Shown: one piece after another, positions 24,922 through 35,300 of the stretch
Numbering within the stretch: the stretch's first letter is position 1
How the letters are laid out: each line of letters opens with the position of its first letter
Source of the DNA: Alphaproteobacteria bacterium
Lineage (GTDB): Bacteria > Pseudomonadota > Alphaproteobacteria > Rhizobiales > Xanthobacteraceae
NCBI GenBank assembly: GCA_009781045.1
Contig: WQYW01000026.1
Span: 1-40,980 of the forward strand
Length of the DNA: 40,980 nucleotides
Direction: 5' to 3'
Notes under the pieces: model-generated
What the model was told of the DNA's origin: nothing
The model's database searches: none
The model's input: the letters and a program-made list of their open reading frames with translations, nothing else
Translations under genes and position numbers: made by a program

Positions 24922-25524
24922 ATGGCCCGGATCGGAGCAGCCGGCAGGGCCTTTCAGGGCGGCTGGTCAAGGTTGCTGTGCCCGGGATCAGAGCTGGAGA
25001 GGGCGTATTGCGTGGTTGATCCGCTTGGACGCTTTCTGCCGACATCCGAGAAGCTGGCGCACTCGCTGCTTGACCGGCTGATCGACCATGACCCGGACCT
25101 CAAGGTCGATCCGCCGCGCCCCATCGGCGAGCAGGTGCAGGCGCTGCGCGAGGGTCTGAGGCGGGATCTCGAGGCGCTCCTCAATACGCGGCGCTGTCCG
25201 ACCACGCCAAGCGCGGATCCGCGCAGTGATCTTTCCAGTTCACTGCTCACCTATGGCGTTGACGGCTTTTTTGCCGCCAATCTGGTCACCCAGCAGCAGC
25301 GCGATGAACTGGCGCGCGCTCTTGAGAGCAGCATCCAGCAATGCGAGCCGCGGCTGGAGAATGTCCGGGTCTCGGCCCTGCCGCCGCGCTCGCCCGGCGA
25401 GCGTTCGCTGCGTCTGCGCATCGAGGCGGTCCATCGTCTGCAGCCCGATCTGCCGGGAATCGCCTTTGAGACCGCGGTCGATCCGACCACGCAGCGTCTG
25501 TCGATCGAGGCCGCCCATGGCTGA
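24922..25524 (+). CDS. tssE: T6SS baseplate protein TssE (gp25-like; ImpF)
   Basis: The gp25-like baseplate wedge protein, about 200 residues from this start. The core is recognisable: HSLLDRLIDHDPDL, LREGLRRDLEALLNTRR with the conserved Glu, and LSSSLLTYGVDGFFAANLV, then SIQQCEPRLENVRV near the C-terminus. TssE nucleates sheath assembly. The ATG at 24922 follows GGAGGGGG closely. However, the operon logic points to the ATG at 24846 inside ATGGCTGA overlapping tagJ: that frame (MADRELDAVPTLGRRERL) is one base out of phase with TssE and stops at 25019. The true N-terminus is therefore uncertain, and a frameshift near the G run (24913-24920) is possible. The end overlaps tssF by eight bases. 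Confidence 0.82.
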   Translation: MARIGAAGRAFQGGWSRLLCPGSELERAYCVVDPLGRFLPTSEKLAHSLLDRLIDHDPDLKVDPPRPIGEQVQALREGLRRDLEALLNTRRCPTTPSADPRSDLSSSLLTYGVDGFFAANLVTQQQRDELARALESSIQQCEPRLENVRVSALPPRSPGERSLRLRIEAVHRLQPDLPGIAFETAVDPTTQRLSIEAAHG

Positions 25525-27283
25525 CGGCTTTCTGCAGCGCTATTCCGAGGAACTGGCGGGCCTGCGCCGCCGCGCGGCGCGTTTTGCCGCGGCCCACCCG
25601 AAAATCGCCCGGCGTCTGCGCCTGTCGGGCGAAGCCAGCGACGATCCCCATGTCGAGCGTCTGGTGCAGAGCTTTGCCTTCGTCGGTGCGCGGGTGCGCC
25701 AGAAGCTCGACGATGAGTTCCCGGAACTCACCGGCAGTCTTCTGGAGACGCTGTACCCGCATTATCTGGCACCGGTTCCGGCGATGATGATCCTGCGCTT
25801 TGAGCCCGCCGGGGGGCTCGATAGTGTCCAGCGGATCCCGCGTCATCTTGAGATTCTGTGCGAGCCGATCCATGGCGAACGCTGCCAGTTCCGCACCACC
25901 CAGGAGGTGGTGCTGGCGCCGGTGACATTGACGCAGGGCCGGCTTCAGGGGCAGCCCATCGAGGCCCCGCTGGCACCCCATCTCCGTGCCGCCTCATGTC
26001 TGCGCCTCACCCTTGAGCGTCACGGCGGGCAGGGCGGGGTCGGCGGACTCGGGCTCAGCTCGCTGCGCTTTCAGATCACGGCGCCGTGGCGTGAGGCCAC
26101 GGCTTTGCACGAACTCATCCTCAACCATGTCCTTGGCGTGGCCCTGGCCCGTCACGCCAGCGATACCAGCGCGCTGTTTCTGCCGGCTGCGGCGCTGCGT
26201 CCGGTGGGGTTTGCGGCCGAGGAAGGCATGCTGCCTTATCCGCCGAACAGTTTTGTCGGCTACCGCCTGCTCAGCGAGTTCTTTGTCCTGCCCCAGAAAT
26301 TCCTCGCCTTCGAGATCTCAGGGCTGGAGGCCTGGCGCGAGGACGTGCTCGATATCTTCATCTATCTCGACCAGCCCGCAGGCGCTCTGGAGCGACAGAT
26401 CGCGACGGCGAGTTTCGCGCTCAACAGCACGCCCGCGGTCAATCTGTTCGCCCAGCAGGCCGAACCGGTGACGCTCACCGGGGAGCGCACCGAATATGCC
26501 CTGGTGCCGGATTCGCGCAATTACGCCACCCGCGAGGTCCACAGCGTCACCGCGGTCAGTCTCAGCGACCGCGACGGGCAGGTCACGGAGGCGGTGCCTT
26601 TCTTCGCCGGACGGGGCGGCAGCGACATCGTGTGGCAGCTGCGGCGCGACTTTGATCCGCTCGATGGCACGAGCGAGGTGATGATCGCGTTTGTCGGCCA
26701 GGACGCCATGACGCGCCGCGACGTGGTCGCCAGCGTCGACACGCTGGCGCTCAACCGCGACCTGCCGCAGCTTCTGCCCTATGGCGGCGGTCACCCCCAT
26801 CTGGAGCCGATGGATACGATTGCGGTCATCGACCACATCGAGGCCCTGACGGCGCCTACCGCGAGTCTGCGCTTCGCCGACGATGAGGAGCGGCGCTGGC
26901 GCCTCGCCTCCCATCTCAACCTCAACCATCTTTCGCTCCTTGATGGCGATGCCGGCGCGCTCAGAGAAATGCTCCGTCTCTACGTGCCGCGGGACCGTCG
27001 CGACATCCATCTCCTGATCGAGGCCATCATCGGCATCGAATCACGACGTTCCATGGCGCGCATAAGTGGCGGCGCCATGGTGCCCGGCAACGAGATCCGT
27101 CTCCGTTTCGATCCCGGCCGCATTGACCGCGGCGGCGCCTATCTCATGGCCTCGGTGCTGGACCGCTTTTTCGGCCTCTACACCTCGATCAACAGTTTCA
27201 CGCGGCTTTCTGTGGTGATGAAGGGTCTTTCCGATCCCCTGGTGGTGTTCCCGGCCCGCTATGGCGAAAGGCCGCTGCTATGA
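25517..27283 (+). CDS. tssF: T6SS baseplate protein TssF (ImpG)
   Basis: The 589-residue TssF wedge subunit. The start (MADGFLQRYSEELAGLRRRAARFAAAHPKIARRL) is diagnostic, as are DPHVERLVQSFAFVGARVRQKLDDEFPELTGSLLETLYPHYLAPVPAM and the later YRLLSEFFVLPQKFLAFEISGLE segment. The C-terminal half contains GNEIRLRFDPGRIDRGGAYLMASVLDRFFGLYTSINSFT. TssF, G, E and K form the baseplate around VgrG. The start overlaps the tssE stop within ATGGCTGA, and the stop overlaps the tssG start (ATGA). Confidence 0.95.
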   Translation: MADGFLQRYSEELAGLRRRAARFAAAHPKIARRLRLSGEASDDPHVERLVQSFAFVGARVRQKLDDEFPELTGSLLETLYPHYLAPVPAMMILRFEPAGGLDSVQRIPRHLEILCEPIHGERCQFRTTQEVVLAPVTLTQGRLQGQPIEAPLAPHLRAASCLRLTLERHGGQGGVGGLGLSSLRFQITAPWREATALHELILNHVLGVALARHASDTSALFLPAAALRPVGFAAEEGMLPYPPNSFVGYRLLSEFFVLPQKFLAFEISGLEAWREDVLDIFIYLDQPAGALERQIATASFALNSTPAVNLFAQQAEPVTLTGERTEYALVPDSRNYATREVHSVTAVSLSDRDGQVTEAVPFFAGRGGSDIVWQLRRDFDPLDGTSEVMIAFVGQDAMTRRDVVASVDTLALNRDLPQLLPYGGGHPHLEPMDTIAVIDHIEALTAPTASLRFADDEERRWRLASHLNLNHLSLLDGDAGALREMLRLYVPRDRRDIHLLIEAIIGIESRRSMARISGGAMVPGNEIRLRFDPGRIDRGGAYLMASVLDRFFGLYTSINSFTRLSVVMKGLSDPLVVFPARYGERPLL

Positions 27284-28266
27284 CCCGCGCTGCGCCGAAC
27301 CCGTCCGGGGACGGGATCACCGCGCGCCTCCTGGAGGGGCCGGAGAATTTCGAGTTCACCACCGCGATCCGTCTCGCCGAGCGTGCCGGCGAACTGCGTC
27401 TGGTGGCGGTGGTTGAAAATGAACTCAGCGCCACGCCGATCCGGGCGGTGAAACGGCAGGACGGGGTGGTGGAGGTACAATCGAGCGTCGGCGGTCTGGT
27501 CGGGGCGCTCGGGGCCTTGCCGCCGGCCTATACCCAGACCATTCTCGAGGAGCGCAGGCACCGCTCCCGCAGCCTGGCCGCCTTTCTCGATATTTTCGCC
27601 GGCCGTCTGCTGCTGCTCTTTGTCGCGGCCTGCGAGAAATACCGCCTGGCACGGCTGTTGCGCTGGCACGGCCATGGCAGGGAGAACGGCATCATCCTGG
27701 TGCTGCTGGCACTGGTCGGCCTGCGGGCGCCGGAGTTGCGTTCCCGCAACCCGATCGGCGACGATCCGGTGCTGCGCTTTGGCGGCTTCTTCGCCTCGCG
27801 GCTGCGCAATGCCAGCGCGCTTGCCGCCATGCTGGGAGATCACTCCGGGCTCGCGGTGCGAATCGAACAGTTCCATCCGCGCCGCATCGATATCCCCGAA
27901 GGTGAACAGAGCGCGCTCGCAGGGGCGCGCTGCCCGCGTCTCGGGGTCGACGCCATTGCCGGGGCCACCGTCAATGACCGCTCGGGCGGCTTTCGTGTGG
28001 TGATCGGACCGGTTGGTTATGTGGACTATCTGTCGCTGGAGCCGGGTTCGCCGCGGATGAATGAACTGATGGCGCTGACCCGGCTCTATGTCGGGCCGGC
28101 GCTGCGTTTCGACGTCCAGGTCATTTTGCGAAAAGAGGAGGTGCCGTTCTGCCAGCTTGGAGATCCCGCGCAGCGGCCACGGCTGGGATGGAACGCCTGG
28201 GCGCGCCTGGTGCCGCTCAGTCATGACAGCGACGACGCCGTCGTCGCGGAGCGCGGAACCTGTTGA
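27280..28266 (+). CDS. tssG: T6SS baseplate protein TssG (ImpH)
   Basis: The 328-residue TssG subunit. The family pattern is seen in ENFEFTTAIRLAER, VVEVQSSVGGLVGALGALPPAYTQTILEERRHRS and LAAFLDIFAGRLLLLFVAACEKYRLARL. It ends with LTRLYVGPALRFDVQVILRKEEVPFCQLGD, followed by RLGWNAWARL near the C-terminus, as is usual. TssG joins TssF and TssE in the wedge. It overlaps tssF by four bases. The 12-base gap to the next gene is one of the few places in this operon without overlap. Confidence 0.93.
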   Translation: MTRAAPNPSGDGITARLLEGPENFEFTTAIRLAERAGELRLVAVVENELSATPIRAVKRQDGVVEVQSSVGGLVGALGALPPAYTQTILEERRHRSRSLAAFLDIFAGRLLLLFVAACEKYRLARLLRWHGHGRENGIILVLLALVGLRAPELRSRNPIGDDPVLRFGGFFASRLRNASALAAMLGDHSGLAVRIEQFHPRRIDIPEGEQSALAGARCPRLGVDAIAGATVNDRSGGFRVVIGPVGYVDYLSLEPGSPRMNELMALTRLYVGPALRFDVQVILRKEEVPFCQLGDPAQRPRLGWNAWARLVPLSHDSDDAVVAERGTC

Positions 28267-28278
28267 GGGGGTGGCGCA

Positions 28279-29529
28279 ATGAAACTGGAAATCCGGCCTG
28301 CGGGCTCCTGCGAAAAAGCGATCACCGGCAGATTGCGCCTCGAACGCGGCGAGATGACGATCGGGCGCGATCCCGGCTGCACCGTGGTGGTCAACGACGA
28401 CAGCCGCACGGTGTCCAAGACCCATTGCCGCATCCTGCGTGACGGCGTCGGCTTTGTGCTCCGGGACGAAAGCGTCAACGGCGTGTCGCTGGGGGACCGC
28501 GAACTCGCCGAAGGCGAAGCGTTGCGCCTCGTCAATGGCGATGAGATCCGCTTCTGCGGCTATCATTTGCGGGTTCGTATCAGCGGCGATGAGGAGCCGG
28601 ACTGGAGCGACCCCGATCAACGCCTGGCGCTGAGTGATGAAGCGCCGAGCATCACCGCGATTCTGGCCGATGTCGCGCCCGCCGGGCGGGGTGCCGGCAG
28701 CATGCTGCCCGGGCATTTTGGGGAGGACTGGATGCAGGCCGAACCGCTTCCTCGCGGCAATGACCCTCTGGCTGGCAGCGCCACCACCGGCTGGGTCGGG
28801 CCGCCTTCGCTGTTGCCGCTCGGCTCAACGCTTCCCGAAGACTGGAACATGGCCTCCGACAGTGGCAGCCGTAATGAGCATGTCGCGGCAACCGGAATCC
28901 GCGTCAGCGTGGCCCGGACGGCAGAGGCGCAGGCACCCCCTGCCATGCCCGATCCGGATGTGGTGGCGGCGGCGGCGGAAGCCGCGGCGCAGGCCCTGAT
29001 CAACGCCTTTCTGCAGGGCTATGGTGCGCCGCTGGAGGTGCTCGGGGATCCTCGTCTCTTCATCCATCGCATGGGGCACAGTCTGCGCCTGCTGGTCGAT
29101 CACAGCAGCCGCGTCGCCGCCGAGACGGGCGCATTTGCGTCCACCGAGGGCGTCGACTGGGGCGCGGCCGGGATTGATCCGCAGGATCCCCGGGATGCGC
29201 TTTCGCGTGCGGAGGTCCATCACCGCAGCCTGATCGCGGCGGCATCGTGGCTGCTTGGCGAGACCGACCGCCTCGCCCCCCCCGTGATTGCAGGAATGGC
29301 CCAGGACGCCCAGCCGGCGAAACTCGGCGTGCGGCTGCGCGATTCCATGCTGCCTGGACGCGACGCCGGGCGGGCCTGGCGCGGCTATTACAGTGCCTAT
29401 TACGTCGATGGCGCGACGCCACGGGTGCGTTTCGGCAAGGAACTCAGCCGCAAGGCGCAGACCCATGGCCAGGCCGACTCTTTTGAAGAACTCAAGGCTG
29501 ACAGCAATCCGCACGGAGCAAGCAGATGA
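28279..29529 (+). CDS. fha: T6SS FHA-domain regulator TagH/Fha (ImpI)
   Basis: A 416-residue regulator. An FHA domain fills residues about 15-100: MTIGRDPGCTVVVNDDSRTVSKTHCRIL carries the Gly-Arg and Ser...His residues that bind phosphothreonine, and the domain ends SVNGVSLGDRELAEGEALRLVNGDEIRFCGYHLRV. A long low-complexity linker follows. The C-terminal half is the TagH domain (ALINAFLQGYGAPLEVLGDPRLFIHRMGHSLRLLVDHSS and RAWRGYYSAYYVDG). In other T6SSs, Fha is phosphorylated by the PpkA kinase and activates secretion; a kinase and a TagF/PP2C fusion are encoded at the operon end. GAGGGGGTGG precedes the ATG. Confidence 0.92.
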   Translation: MKLEIRPAGSCEKAITGRLRLERGEMTIGRDPGCTVVVNDDSRTVSKTHCRILRDGVGFVLRDESVNGVSLGDRELAEGEALRLVNGDEIRFCGYHLRVRISGDEEPDWSDPDQRLALSDEAPSITAILADVAPAGRGAGSMLPGHFGEDWMQAEPLPRGNDPLAGSATTGWVGPPSLLPLGSTLPEDWNMASDSGSRNEHVAATGIRVSVARTAEAQAPPAMPDPDVVAAAAEAAAQALINAFLQGYGAPLEVLGDPRLFIHRMGHSLRLLVDHSSRVAAETGAFASTEGVDWGAAGIDPQDPRDALSRAEVHHRSLIAAASWLLGETDRLAPPVIAGMAQDAQPAKLGVRLRDSMLPGRDAGRAWRGYYSAYYVDGATPRVRFGKELSRKAQTHGQADSFEELKADSNPHGASR

Positions 29530-30866
29530 GACATGAGAACCGTGTGGCCTGGAGCGAGGGAATGTTTCTGCGTGTCCAGCACTTCCAGCAGGCCGATCGC
29601 TGGACCGAGCGCATCGTGCGCAGCGCCACCCGCGAGATGCGCCCTTATCCGTTCGGCGTCGCCGCCATCGAGATTGATCGGGAGGCGCTGTCGATCGGTC
29701 GCTTCGCTCTGTCCGCGATCCAGGGCATCCTCGCCGACGGCACTGCGTTTGAGGCTCCGGGCGATGCCGAACTGCCGGATCCGTTGGAGCTTTCCCCGAC
29801 GATCAAAGACGCCATTGTCTATCTCGCGCTGCCGATGCGCCGTCCCGGTCGTCCCGACATGGCACGCGAAGGGGGCGGCGCCGGTGCCGGGGTGCGGATC
29901 GTGGCCGGGCTCTATGAGGCCCCCGATGCCAACAGCGACAGCGATATCGTGGCGCCGATCGATGTCGGGCGGCTGCGGCTGCGCCATCTGGTGACCGGCA
30001 ATGAACTTGCCGGCTACGAACTCTTAAGTCTTGCCCGCGTGGTCGAGGTCCGCCCCGACCGCTCGGTGCTGCTCGATGACGGTTTTATTCCGCCCGTGCT
30101 CAATTGCGCCGCCAGCACCCGGCTCTCCGCGATGATGACCGAACTGCTTGGCATTGTGCGCCACCGCTGCGACGCCATTGCCCGCCGCATCGGCGATCCG
30201 ACGGTGCGCGGTACCGCCGAGATCGGCGATTTCCTGGTGCTGCAGGCCCTCAACCGGGCCGACGCCGTGCTGGCCCATCTCACCAACAACACCCGCCAGG
30301 TGCACCCGGAGGACTTCTACCGCTTCTGTCTGCAGCTGGCCGGGGAACTTGCGACCTTCATGGCCCATGACAAGCGCGCCACGCTGTTTGCGGCCTATGA
30401 CCATCGCGATCTGCAGAGCAGCTTTGCCGCGGTCTTCGCCGACCTCCACGCCTCGCTGTCCGCGGTCCTGGAACAGGCCGCAGTGGCGATCCCCCTGCAG
30501 GAGCGGCGCTATGGCGTGCGGGTCGGCACCATCAACGACCGCAGCCTGCTTTCCGGTACCGGCTTCGTGCTCGCGGTCCGTGCCGACATGCCGGCCGAGG
30601 CGCTGCGCCGCAGCCTGCCCAACCAGATCAAGGTCGGTCCGGTCGAACGCATCGCCGAACTTGTCAATGTGGCGCTGCCCGGCATTCCGGTGCAGCCGCT
30701 GCCGGTGCTGCCGCGGCAACTGCCTTATCGCAGCGGCACGGTCTATTTCGAACTCGATACCAGCGCGCCAATGTGGAAGCAGCTGGAGAGTTCGGGAGCG
30801 ATCGCGCTGCACCTCGCCGGCGACTTTCCAGGCCTGGAGATTGAACTGTGGGCGTTAAAGGGATGA
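29526..30866 (+). CDS. tssK: T6SS baseplate protein TssK (ImpJ)
   Basis: TssK, 446 residues, the protein that links the baseplate to the membrane complex. The conserved start VAWSEGMFLRVQHFQQADRWTER is clear. Next come MRPYPFGVAAIEID, LSPTIKDAIVYLALPMRR, GFIPPVLNCAASTRLSAMMTELLGIVR and VHPEDFYRFCLQLAGELATFM. The C-terminal part has LPNQIKVGPVERIAELVNVALPGIPVQPLPVLPRQLPYRSGTVYFELD, typical of the receptor-binding-like domain. It overlaps fha by four bases and tssL by four bases. Confidence 0.95.
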   Translation: MRHENRVAWSEGMFLRVQHFQQADRWTERIVRSATREMRPYPFGVAAIEIDREALSIGRFALSAIQGILADGTAFEAPGDAELPDPLELSPTIKDAIVYLALPMRRPGRPDMAREGGGAGAGVRIVAGLYEAPDANSDSDIVAPIDVGRLRLRHLVTGNELAGYELLSLARVVEVRPDRSVLLDDGFIPPVLNCAASTRLSAMMTELLGIVRHRCDAIARRIGDPTVRGTAEIGDFLVLQALNRADAVLAHLTNNTRQVHPEDFYRFCLQLAGELATFMAHDKRATLFAAYDHRDLQSSFAAVFADLHASLSAVLEQAAVAIPLQERRYGVRVGTINDRSLLSGTGFVLAVRADMPAEALRRSLPNQIKVGPVERIAELVNVALPGIPVQPLPVLPRQLPYRSGTVYFELDTSAPMWKQLESSGAIALHLAGDFPGLEIELWALKG

Positions 30867-32362
30867 CCAAGTCAGCTTCACGCGGTGACAATCTGGCCAC
30901 CGTGGCGCGCCCCTCGGCGGTGAGCAAGGCGCGCGCCGCTGCCGCGGAAGCGATCGCGGATGTGATCGGGGACCCGGAAGCGGCGGCGGAGCCGAACGAG
31001 GCAGCGCCGCCGCCGGCCGCGGCCGGGGAAGCGGCGTCCCGCGCAGACGGCACGCTGGCCGGGGGGCCTTCTGAGAGTATCGATTTCCGGGCTCTGCTCG
31101 CCGGCTTTCGCCTCGACCACGGTTCGCTTCCGGCGATGGTGGTGGGTGCCGGGCCGCTGCTGGCGCTGGCCCACAGCCTCTATCGCACCAGGAGCGAACC
31201 CGATGTGGCCCGCCTGCGCGATATCGCGGTCAGCGCCGTGCGCAACTATGAGCGCGATCTTGCCGGCGCGCGGATCGCGCCGGAACGGGCGCGCGCCGCC
31301 CATTATGTGGTCTGCGCCCTGATCGATGATGTCGTGCTGTCGCAGACCTGGGGCGTGCGCGGCGGCTGGGCGCGTTCCGGCCTGGTGTCGAGCTTCCACA
31401 TGGATGTCACCGGGGGCGAGCGGGTGTTCGACCTGCTCGCCCATTTCCACCGCAATCCCGGCTCCAACCGTGATCTCCTGCTCCTGATCTATCTCTGCCT
31501 GTCGCTCGGGTTTGAGGGGCGCACACGGGTGTCGCCGCGCGGCAAGCTCGAACTGATGCAGATCCGCGAGGGGCTGTACCGGACGCTGGCAAATGAGTTC
31601 GGTTCCTTTGAGCGCGAATTGTCGCCGCACTGGCGCGGCGAGAGCGCCCGCCACAAGCCCGCAAAGGGGCTGGCGCTGCTGTGGACGCTGCTTGGTCTCT
31701 TGCTGCTGGGGCTGGCGCTGGGCTACCTCATCTTCACCTTCGCACTCAACCGCCACTCCGACAAGACCATGGAGGATCTGGCCTCGATCCGCTTCCAGAC
31801 CGCGAGCCTGTTTGAACGGCCCAAGCCGGTCCCGGTGAAGCCGGTGGTGGCGGTGGTGAAACCGCCGCAGCCCGATCGTTTCGAGCCCTTCATCGCCTTC
31901 CTCCAGCCGGAAGTGAAGGAGAAGCTGGTGACCCTGACGCGCAAGGACAAGGCGGTCCTGGTGCGGATCTACAACGCCGGCCTGTTCGACTCGGGCAGCG
32001 CCGTGGTCAAGCCGGTGTTCAACAACGTGCTGATGCGCATCGGCAGAGCGATTTCGGAACAGAATTTCAAGGCCATCGTCGTCGGCCATACCGACAACGT
32101 ACCGATCCGCACGTTGCAATATCCCTCGAACTGGCATCTGTCGGAGGCGCGCGCGCGCGTGGTGGCGGGGATGGTCGCCGGTCTCACCGGGCCCGGGGTC
32201 ATCACCTTCGAGGGCCGTGCCGACACCGAGCCGGTCGGCGACAATGCCACGCCGGAAGGGCGCGAAGCCAACCGGCGCACCGAAATTCTCGTGCTCGATG
32301 CGGCGAGCGCTGCCGGTCTTGCTCCGCGCGAGCCGAATTCCAGAGCGGGAGCTCCACAATGA
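30863..32362 (+). CDS. tssL: T6SS membrane protein TssL with OmpA-like domain (ImpK)
   Basis: A 499-residue TssL. After an Ala-rich N-terminus comes the cytosolic DotU/IcmH-like domain (about residues 75-270; AHYVVCALIDDVVLSQTWGVRGGW is diagnostic). One transmembrane helix follows (about 272-297; LLGLLLLGLALGYLIFTFAL). The periplasmic part ends in an OmpA/MotB domain with FDSGSAVVKPVF, VGHTDNVP near residue 406, and NRRTEILVL, the Asp and Arg that bind diaminopimelate. TssL anchors the membrane complex to peptidoglycan; systems without TssJ, like this one, rely on that domain. ATGA overlaps link it to tssK and tssM. Confidence 0.94.
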   Translation: MTKSASRGDNLATVARPSAVSKARAAAAEAIADVIGDPEAAAEPNEAAPPPAAAGEAASRADGTLAGGPSESIDFRALLAGFRLDHGSLPAMVVGAGPLLALAHSLYRTRSEPDVARLRDIAVSAVRNYERDLAGARIAPERARAAHYVVCALIDDVVLSQTWGVRGGWARSGLVSSFHMDVTGGERVFDLLAHFHRNPGSNRDLLLLIYLCLSLGFEGRTRVSPRGKLELMQIREGLYRTLANEFGSFERELSPHWRGESARHKPAKGLALLWTLLGLLLLGLALGYLIFTFALNRHSDKTMEDLASIRFQTASLFERPKPVPVKPVVAVVKPPQPDRFEPFIAFLQPEVKEKLVTLTRKDKAVLVRIYNAGLFDSGSAVVKPVFNNVLMRIGRAISEQNFKAIVVGHTDNVPIRTLQYPSNWHLSEARARVVAGMVAGLTGPGVITFEGRADTEPVGDNATPEGREANRRTEILVLDAASAAGLAPREPNSRAGAPQ

Positions 32363-35300
32363 TCAATCCGCTCCTCTATTACTACTCACTGCGCACCTAT
32401 GTCGACCCCTATGTCGGCCTGATCGGCCGGCGCTTCATCGGCCTGGTTTGGGTGGTGGCGATCTGCATCCTGATCTGGTTCTACGGCTATCTGCTGGCGC
32501 TGGGCAGTTTCAAGCCGCTGGAACCGGAGTTCAACCGCCTGATCGCGATGGTGCTGGTGATCGCGGGCTTTCTCGGCTGGACCATCTGGACCACAGTCCG
32601 AAAGCGTCGTGCCGAGACGGCGATGCTCGACGATCTCGCCGCCGAAGGCACGCCCTCGCCCGATGCCGAGGCCCGCGCCGAGGTCGACACCCTGCGCGAC
32701 CGGCTCAAGGAGGCGCTTCAACTGTTGCGCCGGGTCGGCAAGAACCGCTTCGGCTATATCTATGAGCAGCCCTGGTATCTCATCATCGGCGCGCCGGGGT
32801 CGGGCAAGACCACCAGCCTGACCCATTCGGGCCTGAAATTTCCACTCGGCGAGGTGCTGGGCGCCGAACCGGTCAAAGGCGTCGGCGGCACCCGCAACTG
32901 CACCTGGTGGTTTGCCGAGGATGCGATCCTGATCGATACTGCGGGACGCTACACCACCCATGGCAATTTCGCCGGCGCCGACAAGGCGGGCTGGAACGGC
33001 TTTCTCAGCCTGCTGCACAGGCATCGTCCGTCACAGCCGATCAACGGGGCGCTGATCACGCTGTCGATTCCGGATCTCCTGGAGCGGGATCCGGAAACCC
33101 GGCTGGAGGAAGTGCGCCAGATCCGCCAGCGCCTGGCGGAGATGGATGAGACGCTGCGGGCCCGGGTGCCGATCTATATCGTGCTCACCAAGGCCGATCT
33201 GCTGGAGGGCTTCGTGCCCTTCTTCGACGGATTGTCGCGCGGTGGTCGCGACCAGGTCTGGGGTACCACATTCCCGCTCGATGTGAGCCAGGATCCGACC
33301 AGCCTCCCCGAACGCTTCCTCGAGGAATTCGACCTGCTGCGCTCCCGGATCGACGATCTGCTGCTGGAACGCATGCAGCAGGAGCCCGACATCGAGGTGC
33401 GCGGGCGCATTTTCGAGCTGCCGGCGCGGATGACGGCTTTGCGCGAACCGATGCGGGAAGTGCTCTCCGAACTGTGCTCGCAGTCGAAACTGATGGCACC
33501 GCCGCTCCTTCGCGGTGTCTACATCACCTCAAGTACCCAGAACACCGCGAGTCAGGGGGCGCGGGGCCAGCGCCGCAGCTATTTCCTGCTCAGGCTGTTT
33601 TCCCATGTGATCTTCGAAGAAGCGGCGCTGATTGCGCGCGACAAACGTCTTACGGGCCGCGCTCTGTTGCTGCGCCGCATCGCCGTCGGGGCCGTGGCGC
33701 TGATCGGCGCCACCGTGCTGTTGGGCTGGATCGGCGCCTATTTCCACAATATCAATGCGATCTCACGGGCCGAGACCGAGATTTCAAATTTCCAGGCGCT
33801 GGCAAAGGACATTCCGGTCGAGAACGTCAACGACGCCGACTTCCTGCGCCTGCTTCCCGCTCTCAACGCCATCGCCGACACCACCGCCGGCTTCCGCGAG
33901 CCGCCGCTGTTCCATGTCAGTTTCGGTCTGTCGCAATACGACAAGGTCGCCGGCACCCAGAGCCGGGCCTATAGCCGCGCCCTCAACAGCCTGCTGCTGC
34001 CGCGGCTTCTGGTGCATCTGCAGAACCGGCTGCGCAGCGACAGGCTCGGGGTCGACGAGACCTTCGACGCCCTCAAGCTCTATGGCATGCTGGGCGGAAT
34101 CGGGCCGATGGATCCGGAGGCGGCGAGCGCTGCAGCACGGCTGATTTTCGAGGAACTCTATCCCGGCGAGGGCCGGCGTGAGGTCCGCGAGCGTCTCACC
34201 GGCCATGTCGCGGCGCTGGTGGGCCGCCCGGTCGATGCCCTCAATATCGACAATGAGCTGTTCTTCACCGCGAGCCGGCGTATCGCCCGGCAGAGCGAGG
34301 CCGAGCGGGCCTTCCATCTCCTTTCCACCTCACCGCAAGCCACTGCACTGCCGGTATGGTCGGCCTCAAGCGTCATCGGCAGCGCCAGCGAGCCGGCCTT
34401 TGCGCGCCGTTCCGGGGGCGACCTGCGGGAAGGTGTGCCGGGCATCTATACGAGAAGCGGCTTCCTCAAAGTGGTGGCTCCGGGACTTGCGGCGATTGCG
34501 CGCCAGGTTGCTGGAGAGTACTGGATCCGCGGCCGCAGCCCGGGCGACAGCGTGCCGGCGGATGCGATCGCGCGCGAAACGATCAAACTCTATTTCGCCG
34601 CCTTTGAGAAGAACTGGAGCGCCTATCTTAATGATCTGACGGTGCGCCAGTCGGATGCGGCGATGACCGAGATCGCCTCTATCCTCGCCAGCAAGTCCCA
34701 GCCCCTGGTGGCGCTGGCGAAATCGGTGGCCGAATCCACCGATCTGCCGGGCGCACTGGCGGGCGGCTATTTCGGTGGCGCTGCGGCGTGGATCGCCCCG
34801 GGTTCGGTTCCCGATCCCTATGAGAAGCTGCGCAATGCGTTGAATGAGAAGGCCGGGGGCGACAAGGAAGGCTCGCGCATCGAGGTGGTGCAGCCAATGA
34901 TCGGCAAGCTCCATGACCAGCTGGTGCGCCAGTCGCTGGCGCCCGAGTCGGTGAATAATGTCGCGGGCACCAAAAATGAACTTCAGGCCGCCAAGGACGC
35001 GCTGGTTGCGGAAGTGCGGGGCCTGCCGTCGCCGATGAAGGAGTGGATCGCCGAACTCGCCGCCGCAGTCGAGGGCCAGGAGGTCAACACTTTGCGCTCC
35101 AGGGCCGACCGGGTATGGCAGGCCGGAGGTGCAAAAATCTGCGCTGCCGCGATTGCCGATCGCTATCCCTTCAACCGCAAGGCCGATCGGGAAGTGGCGA
35201 TGGACGATTTCATTCATGTCTTCGGCCCCAAGGGGGTGTTTGACAGCTTCTTCACCGAAAATCTTGCGGCCTCTGTCGACACCACCGCCACGCCGTGGCG

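Noticed and set aside
27259..28716. Minus-strand open frame of 485 codons opposite tssG and fha
   Set aside because: Antisense shadow of two clear T6SS genes in high-GC DNA.
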